Source of the DNA: Symbiodinium kawagutii
Taxonomy: Eukaryota > Sar > Dinophyceae > Suessiales > Symbiodiniaceae
Assembly (NCBI GenBank): GCA_009767595.1
Contig: VSDK01018921.1
Location: 311,954-375,953, forward strand
Direction: 5' to 3'
Length of the DNA: 64,000 bases
The position numbers and the translations under genes were made by a program. Numbering within the stretch: the stretch's first letter is position 1; the number at the start of each line of letters is the position of its first letter. The notes beneath the pieces are model-generated. The model had not been told where the DNA came from. It worked only from the letters and a program-made list of their open reading frames with translations, and made no database searches. Shown piece after piece: positions 35,815-42,284 of this stretch.

Positions 35815-38800
35815 CTGTATCGGGCTGTTTTTGTTTGATCCAAAATATTGATTGTCAAGGATCTGTCTCGTCAGATCCATCCAAAACTTCACGAAGCCAA
35901 CGATGCACTTGATCACAAGCAGTCTCAGGCGTCAGATCACCCTGAACGTTCAGAGCCTGAATCATCTCCACATCAGCAAAACGAATCTGACTGTAAGACA
36001 GCCCAAACAGAACATGCATCTGATCAGCAGATTTGATTCCGCTCCCAAGTGCCACCTATCGGCAAGGCTGGCCTCCACATGCGTGAAGAAGAAGTTGATC
36101 GCAACAGGATGCGAACTGCAGAGCTGGGAACAGATTCACACTCGGGTGAAATCGCCATTTTGTTGTGGGGATCTGGAAATTCCAAAAACATCCCAACAAC
36201 TAATCAAATGCAAACACATGGGTAATTCATGGCAATTTCGCCATCAACTAGCTGCTTCAAATGATCCTTTCCGCTGTTGGGGCCCACGTGTTTCCATCCC
36301 CCGCCTCTGCTTCCCAGGTCTGGCAAGAAGTTGGCCACGAATTCTGCCACACGTCGCAGTCCGCCTGCCCGATCTGCTTGCAGAGTGTAGCAGTTGATGA
36401 GAACCACGAAGCGAAGCATCCTCCCAGAACTGTTTCAAGGCCCCAAAAACTCAGGGGGCCAGTAGAGATAACCACTGATGACCACCAGTTTTTGTTGGTG
36501 AACCGAAACAATGTCCTTGCTTCTTGAAGAGGTTGACAACTATCATTAACCCGCAGAGTGATTCAACCAGCTACTTCAGTTGCCATTTGCTACTAGGTGC
36601 TTGACATGGTTCCATTGAAAGCTGAATTTGTTTAATGCAGCACAGATGGACCAGATGTTTTGCCTTGGTAAGTTCTAAAGCAGGAGATGTCAATCTTGTG
36701 GCTCAGGCTCTCAATACTAGACCTCACGACCACTCAGTATGACCAAGAAACAGTGGCTACAAGAGCAAAGGAACTGTTCTTTGGGCATGTTGTGTGTGTG
36801 TGCTGGGACAGTAAACAATGAATTGGCTCGGAGGATCAGTCCTGCAGTTTCGAGCGATTCGATGACATACTGCCGAGGTTGCAATGTCAATCTCATCTCC
36901 TCGGGTATCCAACTGTCCAGGTGCATCCACTACCACGACATCCTCTGGCAGCATGATAGCCCGAAGCTGTCGCCTTAGCTGTCGGTGACGCAGTGCCAAA
37001 CCAAAATCAGCTTCACCTCCCTATAGATTCCATGCAAAATTTTTCCAAAGTTGCTGAGACTCGCAAACTTGAGACCCCTCGTTGGGGGCCGTCCCCTTTT
37101 CTTGCCGGTTGCGCTATGCTCAATCGGCGGGTTTCGAGGTCGATGAGTTGCCCCCCCCAAGAAAGTCAGCCGATTGAGCACCTCTATTCCATGGAACACC
37201 TGGCTGCAAACAAACACCAATCACGGTATGTCTATGATGAGTCACCCGCTTAGAAATCAACACATCCGCCAACGCATCAAATTCCCGGCAAATTGCTGAA
37301 ACCCATCATTTGATGGTAAGAAAGCTGGCCAATGATCGGGGAACCAGGACATTGCATTAACAAAGACTCACAGGGATGCGATGCAACAACAGAGAGAACC
37401 AAATTTTCTTGATGGGTACCGAATGCAAGGTAGGGATACTCCACTGGACCAGGCTTGCAGTGACAGAAACCAAACTACTGCTCAATCATTTTCTATGGCT
37501 AAATCATGACCTGGTTTCAGGAGGACCCTCAGTTGCAGAAGCCTCTCAGGCTCCAGCAATCAACTCTTAGAAATGTCTTTCCTGCTGGTTTTTCCACAGT
37601 TCACTTGGTTTTATTTTACTCATACCACTTGCTTCTTTCTTCAATCATGGGAAAATACAAAATTGTTTTGCTTTGTTGCTCTCGTGATATAAGGCGAGAT
37701 TCTACCCTTTTGCAGACTGTCACAACAAGCAAAGCAACGCATGTCAGTATAGTATACTGAGCATGTAAAACGTTACAGATCCATGATATATGGATGTGGG
37801 TCAAAACCCTGTACCCCTAGTTCCCCATCATTAACCTGTATATTCATGATTATTGTTGGTTATTATCCCCAATTATTGCTGGTTGATTTGACCCAGCTCG
37901 CCATAAACAGCCTGAAGGATGACCCGCTCTACGACCCAGTGACGTTTCGGACCGGGTCTTGTTGTGGCCGATGGTGAAGCCTTCCATGGGCTCCTTCGCT
38001 TCCTTAGCCAATGGTGATCATGCCATAGGGAACCATGGTGAACCAACGGTTAATGGTTAATATACCAATATACCAATAGTTGGTTATATACCAATGGTTA
38101 ATGGTGAATATACCAATGGTGAACCTATGGTTAATATGTTAATATAGTTGGTTAATGGTTAATATATCAACTATAGGGAGGATATACCTACCATGGTGAA
38201 CCAATGGTTGATATACCATGGTTAATATACCTGAGCATAATAGCTCATAAGCAACAAAAATAGGGGGATATACCAACTATAGATAGTGGTTTATCAAGCC
38301 AGTTTGGGAACACCCCCAAGTTCTGGTTGGTTTATTTCTGTGGATGCTTACTAGACTGGATGAGAACTAAGGGGTCCCCTATGACTTGAGAAACACCGAA
38401 ATTGTTGTAGAACTAGATGTGCATTTTCTGAGGGAGCACCAACAATTACAAAATCAACAGTTTCAAAGCGACTGTGAATCCCAGGGTGACATTGACCCAC
38501 TGCAAGAAAACTCCTGCATAGATTCGAATCGCTTGGGTCTTGTCTGATGACGAAGTGATCCAAAAATGCTGGAAACTTCAAATGTTCCTGAAGTGGAGCT
38601 GAACATGGACTGGCCGGTGAATACCATCAGCATTGTTTGATTCTGATGGACTAGATACAAATTGGACATATATAGATATACAGCATCTACCGCAACACTG
38701 TAGAGGTACACAAAATATGGATATAGACATACAAATACAAATGCGCCAGCCTCACTTGCTAGGTTTTGCGCTACTTCTGCCGGTTATCTCTGTTGGCACT

Positions 38801-39604
38801 GCTTTTTGAAAACTGCAAAGCTAAAAAGTGAAAATAGAGGAGTCTTTATCACATGTTGCGTTGCAAAAACGCTGCCCAAAAATGATGTAGATGTGATCTG
38901 TTTCGTGAAGGCTCTTTGTTGGAAGTAGTGGTTATCATTGAGTTTCTAAGTGGGCAACAACTTCAACTCCACCTCACAACCTACAACAAATTGCTTGCAC
39001 AGATCACAAGGCTGATCACCCGGCACCGTTTTCCAAGCCTCCACAAACCCAACCAGCTGTGACCGGCTGGCTTTCGCAGTAGATATGAGGACATCCAACT
39101 GGTCATCTACTTCTCCTTAGCCAAGAGATCCTGCGCACACCAGGCCCTTCCCTGCATCCAAGATGCCCAGACTGTGTGGTTTAGACCATCCCGGATCTGG
39201 CGAGTCAACTCCCGACCTGTGACGCGGCTCGAGTGCATCCGGTTCGTATCGTTACCACCCTTCAGTTCTGTATGGTGGTAGGTATGTTTAAAGGTTTTTC
39301 ATATATTCATATTTAGAAGAATACATCTACAATCATATCTATCATGTAGCTCTTGGCAAGCTGTATGAAGTTGTGTTATCGACAATGCGTACAATTACAG
39401 ACCTATCACCAGCGTCCATTGGTGATGATGACCAAAAAATTAGATGCTACAGGAGGAATTCATCAAAGTCTAATCGTTCAGTCACTGGCTGAGCCGTTGC
39501 GCCTGCAAGGGTGTGCATGAAGCACGTTTTGCCTGAGCCAGTGCTGCCCATGAGGAGAATCACGTTCTTTCCACTGGAAGCTTTCCTCAGATGATGCCAG
39601 CATG
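14797..39604 (-). CDS. Giant multi-exon gene: GTPase - helical region - J domain - SecA-type ATPase - VWA
   Basis: Overall span of a minus-strand gene assembled by eye from more than thirty exon-like frames that share strand, composition and splice-like borders. Domain order from N-terminus: P-loop GTPase-like module (39.6-36.2 kb), a long helical region (36.1-21.8 kb), J domain (21.6-21.1 kb), helical linker (20.9-19.6 kb), SecA-type DEAD ATPase motifs I-VI (19.4-15.8 kb) and a von Willebrand A domain ending at TGA 14797-14799. The estimated product exceeds 2,000 residues. Bacterial SecA drives protein export; large SecA-like ATPases have been recorded in some eukaryotes, but function is unknown. 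The number of genes is inferred: GTPase and SecA parts could in principle be separate, but no intervening promoter, terminator or strand switch was seen. Exons are described one by one below. Confidence 0.7.
15798..15932 (-). CDS. SecA-type ATPase exon with motif VI
   Basis: A 135-bp exon bounded by TTTCTTCAG|CAC and GAG|GTGAGC, phase 0 at both ends. It encodes HREAGGVHIIQAFF, then EEVQIQGRTSRQGKSGTYSL. The QGRTSRQG string is helicase motif VI with the paired arginines that act as the finger in SecA (compare GRSGRQG in bacterial SecA). Joins cleanly in frame to the VWA exon. Confidence 0.9.
16492..16521 (-). CDS. SecA-type ATPase micro-exon with motif V
   Basis: After an acceptor (GGCACCAG|CT) the minus strand reads VFGRGTDFC, the SecA motif V (compare AGRGTDI). 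Only about 30 bp appear to be exon; the open frame continues a few residues more. The exact donor is unclear because the next exon begins in phase 0 and the nearest GT is in another phase, so a GC or other donor may be used. Confidence 0.65.
16645..16756 (-). CDS. SecA-type ATPase exon preceding motif V
   Basis: Reads TEIRVRNALLPSLLDADK then DWIAKKAATNQQVTVAA. In SecA relatives the KKA-T--QVT segment lies just before the AGRGTD motif, matching the order here. It starts after CCCTTTGGGAG and ends near GCCGCAG, where the donor is not a plain GT. Confidence 0.7.
16911..17006 (-). CDS. SecA-type ATPase exon with motif IV region
   Basis: Reads VSKQVEKDRAVIVFFRDVAQ then VNDFMQSPYYTK, ending at a GT (AAA|GTCAAA). 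The hydrophobic strand RAVIVFF is the start of helicase domain 2 in DEAD/SecA folds. It is separated from the preceding exon by a short intron of about 80 bp; the upstream frame reads through into a TAG within that intron. Confidence 0.75.
17088..17900 (-). CDS. SecA-type ATPase core exon: motif II (DEVD) and motif III
   Basis: About 270 residues. Near the start EILLVDEVDVFFGGNFYG carries Walker B/DEVD, identical in core to SecA motif II. About 180 residues then separate it from KILGVSGTIEALGANEW, which holds the SGT of motif III; bacterial SecA has its preprotein-binding domain inserted in this same interval. The inserted part contains DYILNGNRIGYKVMDGIAYD. The exon opens at CAACGTGCAG|AGAAGA and closes near TCAGGG|GTGATA. 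Strongly coding throughout; no frameshift. Confidence 0.92.
18082..18366 (-). CDS. Low-complexity Gly/Ser/Lys exon
   Basis: Bounded by CATTGCAG|GC and a textbook donor GCT|GTAAGT. Encodes a disordered, charged segment (GTATKKKNDGRKQNEK, then SKCGDGSGDPSGAVSEAD, ending EDLSSVLGA). It sits between the Walker A and DEVD exons, so it would insert a flexible loop in the ATPase domain, or may be an alternatively used exon. Confidence 0.55.
18538..18594 (-). CDS. Possible small exon
   Basis: CTTCCAG|AGTCCGG opens VRGFIFSPRANLRYEVLNPR K, closed by CGAAAG|GTATAC. Good splice borders but short, and its place in the ATPase fold is unclear. Confidence 0.35.
19068..19415 (-). CDS. SecA-type ATPase exon with Walker A
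   Basis: Starts after ATCATTCAG|CT and ends near ATCAAAG|GTGGTG. Reads VPILFEPACQDLLIKPHSI, then NHVMQIRTGEGKSIALGGG, with the RTGEGKS P-loop characteristic of SecA (RTGEGKT in bacteria) rather than of ordinary DEAD-box helicases. The next part (RCICYSKYLSQRDEKAF, then RIVYSTITEYSRSIK) corresponds to the Ia/Ib region. The LIKPHSIQIL stretch just before it resembles the Q-motif-like lead-in of the family. Confidence 0.92.
19630..19985 (-). CDS. Helical exon N-terminal to the SecA core
   Basis: Encodes TEQKQRRIASRQLQEGWEEY, then SDVKAKIPELLAGIFALYAI, ending SEAIEPEEPF. The KIPELLAGIFALYAIL segment, just upstream of the ATP-binding exon, is typical of the lead-in of eukaryotic SecA-like proteins as I recall them. 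The exact donor is not resolved. Confidence 0.8.
20080..20668 (-). CDS. Helical exon between J domain and SecA core
   Basis: Opens at TTGACTTCAG|GAC with DRLIDEVRKTQESVQAKW and runs about 190 residues, charged and helical (LRELNEDLFKLKQISQELAA; SLGRICHHLRDFKLKAEEQI; ending near KDIKQTLKAALLSFNL). Strong coiled-coil-like composition. No separate domain recognised. Confidence 0.85.
20775..20926 (-). CDS. Short helical exon
   Basis: Reads PALVEQALTEQKYPKLKLLL, then QELRDVDRRLACSMKISVDQ and LEKRIQDH, after an AG (TTGCGAAG|TT). A GT (ATT|GTACGT) follows. Links the J-domain exon to the next helical exon. Confidence 0.75.
21076..21652 (-). CDS. Exon with J domain (DnaJ-like)
   Basis: Opens at CAATTGCAG|CC and ends near AACCAA|GTCAAG. 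About 100 helical residues (FEYGRQQFHDALCTFVDGH) precede a J domain: the bulk of helix II (QQDIKEAFRKKCKRF), the invariant HPD in FHPDKQQGN, then helix III/IV (AHINTAKAEWMMRQVNAAKE). An intact HPD means it should be able to stimulate an Hsp70. The domain lies inside a much larger polypeptide rather than at an N-terminus. Confidence 0.88.
21785..22304 (-). CDS. Helical exon upstream of J domain
   Basis: About 170 residues between CAGAAGAG|TGGACAGG and ATCAG|GTGGGT. Highly charged (KKHIEQLKARLDQLDHLSQP; SALRDYKQLRKQVNQEIMQN; ending VDLGHLVEIR). No recognised family; fits the long helical region of the giant gene. Confidence 0.82.
22724..23803 (-). CDS. Four short helical exons (22724-22836, 22965-23053, 23405-23505, 23690-23803)
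   Basis: Exon 22724-22836 has clean borders (ATTCAG|GCTCTA and CCT|GTGGTG) and reads ALELLKKHFDEGLSEHLSTA then GRVEQALEKLKREVLGL. Exon near 22965-23053 reads DAYKSAVEHMNQDLNVFVEQ. Exon near 23405-23505 reads DEQISSRDLVNELGQLQLGR. Exon near 23690-23803 reads EEISLRVTGHGLLGDYQAPD then GKLFGQGEVFGDL, glycine-rich and less helical. All are open only briefly, so support comes from composition and splice-like borders. Confidence 0.6.
23810..24859. other. Intron-like DNA of the giant gene
   Basis: AT-rich, with CATCATT/ACCATCA runs at 24110-24300 and an AAAC-type microsatellite at about 24430-24475. No exon seen. Confidence 0.5.
24430..24476. repeat. (AAAC)n microsatellite
   Basis: GAACAAACGAAGAAACAAAC followed by several perfect AAAC units. 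Confidence 0.85.
24860..24932. other. Assembly gap (73 N)
   Basis: Unresolved bases. Flanks read TTTTCCCTA and TTCCCTAC, so a short repeat may lie at the join. The gap is in intron-like DNA just past the exon at 24971. Confidence 0.99.
24971..25123 (-). CDS. Helical exon
   Basis: Reads LASTLEAEMKRKSYDACLDH, then AEDFQRVVDQWRGLEIFNTT and QLSEMHRAISK before a GT donor (TCCAAG|GTTGGA). Part of the helical region; no domain recognised. Confidence 0.7.
25710..25854 (-). CDS. Helical exon
   Basis: Opens at TTACCTGAG|AT and ends at GCGGCAGG|GTTCCT. Reads DEALLTAVVWRPKLMGLQDM then NLMKEVQEIGAQGAEYVEKM and LVKIKAAA. Missed by simple ORF calling because it is short, but the composition is clearly protein-like. 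Confidence 0.65.
25964..26217 (-). CDS. Helical exon
   Basis: About 85 residues: VLQLAIQDFNFKGLKELLGK, then STEDELAKTFHQRLDRIKQA and PEKFAAEFRNLKEAETEIGD, ending YLRLFKDC. Acceptor near CCGTTGAG|GTG. The donor may be AAG|GACTG, a GA-type site, since no GT fits well. Confidence 0.78.
26918..27449 (-). CDS. Two helical exons (26918-27103 and 27247-27449)
   Basis: The upstream exon starts at AAATTAG|GAAGTAC and reads KYLLTASNAPEQKRRCGWTK then SLLDRLCLDSLDALEKQVKQ. The second starts at AAATAG|GTTCTG and reads VLEELDNVHKMILDPMQRQS then SVQEYHYLLNARNAADDEVA. Both are strongly coding by composition. A Trp/Lys-rich stretch (CGWTKDKDLILCAFQKWRED) is the only distinctive feature. Confidence 0.75.
27460..28411. 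other. Intron-like DNA, possible unresolved exon
   Basis: Open frames overlap on both strands at 27468-27795 (plus: HNRWTLNGRIIKRTRSQF; minus: LVIDFAGGDGWWRLDRTT). I could not decide which, if either, is coding. The rest is AT-rich. Confidence 0.4.
28412..28597 (-). CDS. Helical exon
   Basis: After GGGATTAG|CAG the minus frame reads SSLLQGFRDVTAAELELRHL, then EGCAEDINTILHAHDQLQTF and WKEALEGALAEFS. Clear coding composition; part of the helical region. Confidence 0.72.
28770..29225 (-). CDS. Short exons near 28770-28840 and 29157-29225
   Basis: The first reads TITQAEVENGKQLFIFSDML WQ up to a GT donor (TGGCAG|GTTGAT). The second reads SEAYAQTTPGCQAEPL up to a textbook donor (CTG|GTAAGA). Short but with good donors on the same strand and in order. 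Confidence 0.5.
29459..29591 (-). CDS. Helical exon
   Basis: Opens at CAACTTCTTCAG|CC and reads FKSLRQMMRAWEELRRLSTL then SPIWQFVKEDGMRGKIDARL, ending near GCAAGG|GTCTCT. The overlapping minus frame reading VSEADDASLGRVEEIEH is out of frame. Confidence 0.68.
29711..29900 (-). CDS. Two short helical exons (29711-29798 and 29839-29900)
   Basis: 29839-29900 reads LENLKYLGCFERQALHARH and ends at a textbook donor (CAC|GTAAGG). After a 40-bp intron, 29798 opens at TTTGAGGCAG|CAG with QIQKYSDDLCFRFESLLREF LQE. The 40-bp intron is unusually short. Confidence 0.6.
30205..30223. repeat. (CT)n microsatellite
   Basis: Perfect CT run; read on the minus strand as (GA)n it directly follows the exon at 30225-30345. 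Confidence 0.95.
30225..30345 (-). CDS. Helical exon
   Basis: Minus frame reads QAREMAMMTKASGSATDTVL, then ESMLVLFGKRVQLRKRE. Higher GC than its flanks. No stop within the block. Confidence 0.6.
30755..30880 (-). CDS. Helical exon in GC-rich island
   Basis: Minus frame reads PPKAQSEVVSCVKDLASSAC then TFSTQIVAALVRGWP. Composition fits the helical region; flanked by AT-rich repeats. Confidence 0.55.
31240..31445 (-). CDS. Helical exon
   Basis: Reads EKDSFTLKDVDRSSGVCYKN, then VVETMWKLAESLPDSDRLMY and VKDFCEVVTCLNRN. The frame stays open to 31137, but composition drops after NRN. Unknown fold. Confidence 0.7.
31590..32376 (-). CDS. Two helical exons (31590-32130 and 32192-32376)
   Basis: 32376 opens at ATGCTGAG|GCTC: MNLSVHKLTKISDANIASLP then INAWHSIKPEWAEQMGTLIK. 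The larger exon reads about 180 residues (LENRVMAVARKENIKDVAEA; YQEAFKALQRQVEHHFETAS; FDLTMLGTFAKSIEASRVAW). Strong helical, apolipoprotein-like amphipathic composition; no family recognised. Confidence 0.8.
32937..33990 (-). CDS. Three exons (32937-33045, 33290-33500, 33790-33990)
   Basis: 33790-33990 reads VNSFTFPMAMFSNPMMRGVF, then LVNPSNELVRAFSPRVADVI and SKETF. 33290-33500 reads LAKPKVPCSSMATKRTSLGD then PDVLREGFAKSLLEYNSCEK and a Lys/Ala-rich tail. 32937-33045 reads SELLSKLESPKEDFSELEAS then LWFLAELDTGRGIFTG with a GT donor. Good composition, borders approximate. Confidence 0.65.
34070..34880 (-). CDS. Three exons (34070-34490, 34500-34680, 34695-34880)
   Basis: 34695-34880 reads PYKPWDAVRNRYPLPTNTES then IGVFPTFKEHPDKITKRHDF. 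34500-34680 reads SSPCQVKIERMLLSIRDEVR then KVLEEASPEHLPML. 34070-34490 reads MSESVMLEWISDYPSWGFIM, then DELFALRVGHPFNSAVFWLD and KTRDEISEIFARRFQDLSRL, and contains a CDDC motif. The frames at 34,490-34,510 overlap with a frame change over about 35 bp, which must be a very short intron or an indel. Confidence 0.65.
35470..36057 (-). CDS. Two exons (35470-35762 and 35860-36057)
   Basis: 35860-36057 opens after GCCGATAG|GTGGCA and reads ALGSGIKSADQMHVLFGLSY then TPETACDQVHRWLREVLDGS. 35470-35762 reads ESVDALAQEDLSALRWMRKS then KSRWAHQLRERASDGKSPPD and ASCRFVDVYNPEWTLQKDVQ. The (TCTA)13 tract lies in the intron between them. Confidence 0.65.
35763..35814. repeat. (TCTA)13 microsatellite
   Basis: Perfect tetranucleotide run of about 52 bp, in an intron of the giant gene. 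Confidence 0.97.
36235..36421 (-). CDS. GTPase-module exon, C-terminal part
   Basis: Reads MLRFVVLINCYTLQADRAGG, then LRRVAEFVANFLPDLG and GKDHLKQLVDGEI. A hydrophobic strand (RFVVLIN) followed by a polar loop, in the order expected after the DAPG motif, suggests the region of the base-recognition (G4) strand, although no canonical NKxD is present. Acceptor TTCTGGGAG|GATGC. Confidence 0.65.
36871..36972 (-). CDS. GTPase-module exon with G3/Walker B (DAPG)
   Basis: Reads IMLPEDVVVVDAPGQLDTRG then DEIDIATSA, ending at TCGGCA|GTATGT. The strand VVVVDAPG is the G3 motif DxxG; the following LDTRGDEIDI matches the FxDTRGxEIDI pattern found after DTPG in AIG1/dynamin-like and related large GTPase-type P-loop proteins. 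Here the usual DTPG is DAPG. The frame remains open beyond the GT, so the true end may lie a few residues on. Confidence 0.8.
37924..38002 (-). CDS. GTPase-module exon, switch I region
   Basis: A 79-bp exon in a GC-rich island: acceptor GGCTAAG|GAAGCG, donor GCGG|GTCATC. Reads EAKEPMEGFTIGHNKTRSET then SLGRRA. The GFTIGHNKTRSETS string resembles the F-VG---xS-T switch I/G2 stretch of AIG1-like GTPases. Its position between P-loop and DAPG exons is as expected. Confidence 0.65.
38010..39480. other. Large intron of the giant gene
   Basis: AT-rich with repeats of ACCAATGGTTAATATACC at 38040-38300, a foldback element at 38289-38394, and a possible extra exon-like frame on the minus strand at about 39115-39275 (SSRVTGRELTRQIRDGLNHT, then VWASWMQGRAWCAQDLLAKE) that I cannot place. 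Confidence 0.45.
38289..38394. repeat. Foldback (MITE- or introner-like) element
   Basis: Right end GGGGTCCCCTATGACTTGAG AAAC is the reverse complement of the left end of the copy at 7906; the left end GTTTATCAAGCCAG is a diverged inverted partner. Confidence 0.55.
39486..39604 (-). CDS. GTPase-module exon with P-loop
   Basis: Not a long ORF, but the minus strand after GGAATCCCAG|CA reads WHHLRKASSGKNVILLMGST then GSGKTCFMHTLAGATAQP, with a GT donor (CCA|GTGACT). NVILLMGSTGSGKT is a hydrophobic strand followed by a full Walker A (GxxGxGKT). This is the most N-terminal exon of the giant gene that I can place with confidence; a start codon was not identified here, so earlier exons must exist. 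Confidence 0.85.
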
Positions 39605-40383
39605 CTGGGATTCCACATCATGACAATCTCCTCTCATAGCCATTGTGAAGCTCCAAACAAACTCATCAACCAAAAGGCTTGCGACTGATTGATCTTTGGA
39701 TTCTGAAACTCTTTCAGGTCAAGTTATTGCCACATCCGCCATCTCGCGGTACCCATCCATCCAATCCAAGGGACACTGCATCCGTGGAATCCTCGATGAC
39801 CCGCGCCAGGCAATCAAGATCCTGCTGCCCATGGGCAGTGGCATGGGAATTTGTTCCCATGAGCCGCAAACAATAAAGGGCCAACCGACATAATAGGCTT
39901 CTTGATAGTGGTGATTCATCATGTCAGCTACCCAGCTGGATGTTCATGACTATCTATCTGGAGGAACCGCCAAGAAACATCAAAGCCAGCAATTCAATGT
40001 TTCCCGGTGATATCCCCAAAATATTCCACCTTTGTACCTGAAACAGCTTTCGTAGTGCTGAGTTGCTCACGTGTTTCACAGCCGAGCTTCCAATCCCTTT
40101 CGTTTTGGGTCCACTTTACGAGGAGAACGCTCAGCTAAGAGGTGAACATCCTCAAGATCATCTCCCAACCTGTGGACTGAAAGATGAGGCCGCAGGAACA
40201 TAAGTTTTGGGAAAAATTTGAAAAATCACGGCTTGTGACTGTGAGGGGAATCAATGGATTAGAATCGCGAAAGGATTCATCACAACGAGGTTAAGGAAGA
40301 AAAAGGATATCTGATGATTTGGATGATGATGGTCATGATTGAAGTCATAACGAGGGCATAGTCCTGGGGATTGCAGTGATGCT

Positions 40384-40384
40384 C

Positions 40385-40434
<50 letters not shown>
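40384..40434. repeat. (GAT)n microsatellite
   Basis: About 17 perfect ATG/GAT units. Confidence 0.97.
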
Positions 40435-40435
<1 letters not shown>

Positions 40436-42059
40436 GTCGTGATTCACGGTGCTACAGAATGGGAGATGAGAGAAGCCGGAGACAGAGGTGGGGGAAGAAA
40501 CACTGACAATCGTAGAGGCAAGAGTATCCCATTCTGAAACATCATGAACCTGCTTTCCTGTCAATCATATCCCGGGAATATTGCTGTAGAATACAACCGT
40601 AACCAAACATCCTCACGAAAAGTTGTTGACATGGCAATTTACTGGCTGCAACTTATCCCCTGTCTAAACATGCTTATGAACCATTCTTATGAACAATTGA
40701 CGTCATGATAGTTGGTCAAGATTAATCACTAAATTGTCATTTCCATCGGCAACACTTCATTAATCATCACTTCTTCATGCTTATTCATTGCAGTATCCTA
40801 TGTTTCAATCAACCATTAACTTCTGACTTATGACTTATTCACTTCTAGTTCATCAACTATGCTTATTTCTTCAGTTTATCGTCACTTATAATTTAAACTT
40901 GGTCGCACATACTCACAAAGAGAGCATTCTACGGTGTGATATGGACTGGAGCTGCGAGCATTAGGCACTTGTTTAACCTAATGATTATAACCTAGTGAAT
41001 GATAGCATTAAAAAGCATGGTTAAACCTAGTGAATAGTGAAACCTAGGTTTCACCATGCAACCATTAACCATGAACGATTCACCATCGTCGAAATGCTTC
41101 AGGCAACGGCGACGGTGGCGATGATGCCGGTGCCAGGTCCTTGGGCGCAACAGGCTCGAAACCTTATACTGTTTGGTCAACATGAGCTTCATAAACTGGG
41201 AATGAACATAAACTGAATTGGGAAACCAGCGACCTATAGATCATTGATTAATTTGAGCATAATCTGGGAATAGTTGTCATACTATAGTGGGACAAAGTCA
41301 TCGTTAAACACGCTCGGAATGGTTTGTTGGTCATCAACTTTATCACAACTGGGAATGGTCATTGACACAGTTGAATAGTTGTCATACAACTACTACAAGA
41401 TCAATAACTCATCTATTGTCACAGAACCTGGTCCGTTGTCATCGACTCGTTCAACAATTATTATGATCAAACTAGTTGTGATTACTGGCAACTGCAGAAG
41501 CACCTCTACCCAGCCCTCACACATTGAGGTTAAAGAAAATTACGCGAGGACCTGTGAAGTGCAGCAGATTTCCACTCTTTACCTCGAATTCACCACAAGC
41601 TTCATTTCGACAACCCAAGTCACTGCATGTAGAAGGACTGGCGCAGGAGAGTCCATTGTTGTTGCGGTAGAAAAGGATGGCAATACGGCCTAGCAAGACA
41701 AATCCAGCCAACACACATTGTGTTTCAGACATAATCCACGGGCCAAAAGCATGAGTTTGTTGAAGCAGCAAGGCTATATCTCCATACGGGCCATCGGTCA
41801 TTGTGTCGCAGGGAGCCCTGCCAATATTGAGTGGGCTACATGTTTGTGGTCTTGGCGAATGAAGCGTCGGCGGGAAGGCATAAGAGAAAACAAGTAAAAT
41901 GTATGGGCTGCGCAGTGCCCCATTGGAATTATTCCGGGGTATCTGTGTAGTTGCGTATGCACCTCAGAACTGGTCTGTATACGTATATTTCCACCAATAT
42001 ATTCATCGAATTTGATATGTTCTTTCCGTTTCCTATCGTATCGGCTTGAATGGTGTCTT

Positions 42060-42232
42060 CTCACCTTCCCACCTACCTTCCCAGCTGCCTACCAAGCTAT
42101 CTTCTGACCTGCCTATGTACCCACCTATCTATGTGTCTATCTCTATCTCGATTTAGCTGACTATCTGTCTATATTCCAGCGTGTATGTATGTACGTACGT
42201 ATGTACGCATGCATGTATGCATGCATGTATTT
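42060..42232. repeat. Tetranucleotide tract: CCTA/TCTA then GTAT/GCAT
   Basis: Degenerate CCTACC/TATCTA run followed by GTATGTATGTACGTACGTAT and GCATGCATGTATGCATGC, a nearly pure alternating purine-pyrimidine stretch. Confidence 0.85.
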
Positions 42233-42284
42233 TTGTTGGCCAACACGAATACGTGGTCAACAACCTCATGTTCATTAATTTCTC

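Larger units (their letters stand above)
39610..42270. other. Intron-like or intergenic DNA with a few exon-like blocks
   Basis: Includes a (GAT)n tract at 40384-40434. On the minus strand a proline-rich block at about 41095-41160 (EPVAPKDLAPASSPPSPLPE) and a frame at about 41560-41801 with one membrane-like segment (SETQCVLAGFVLLGRIAILF) look exon-like but cannot be joined to a gene. Confidence 0.4.
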
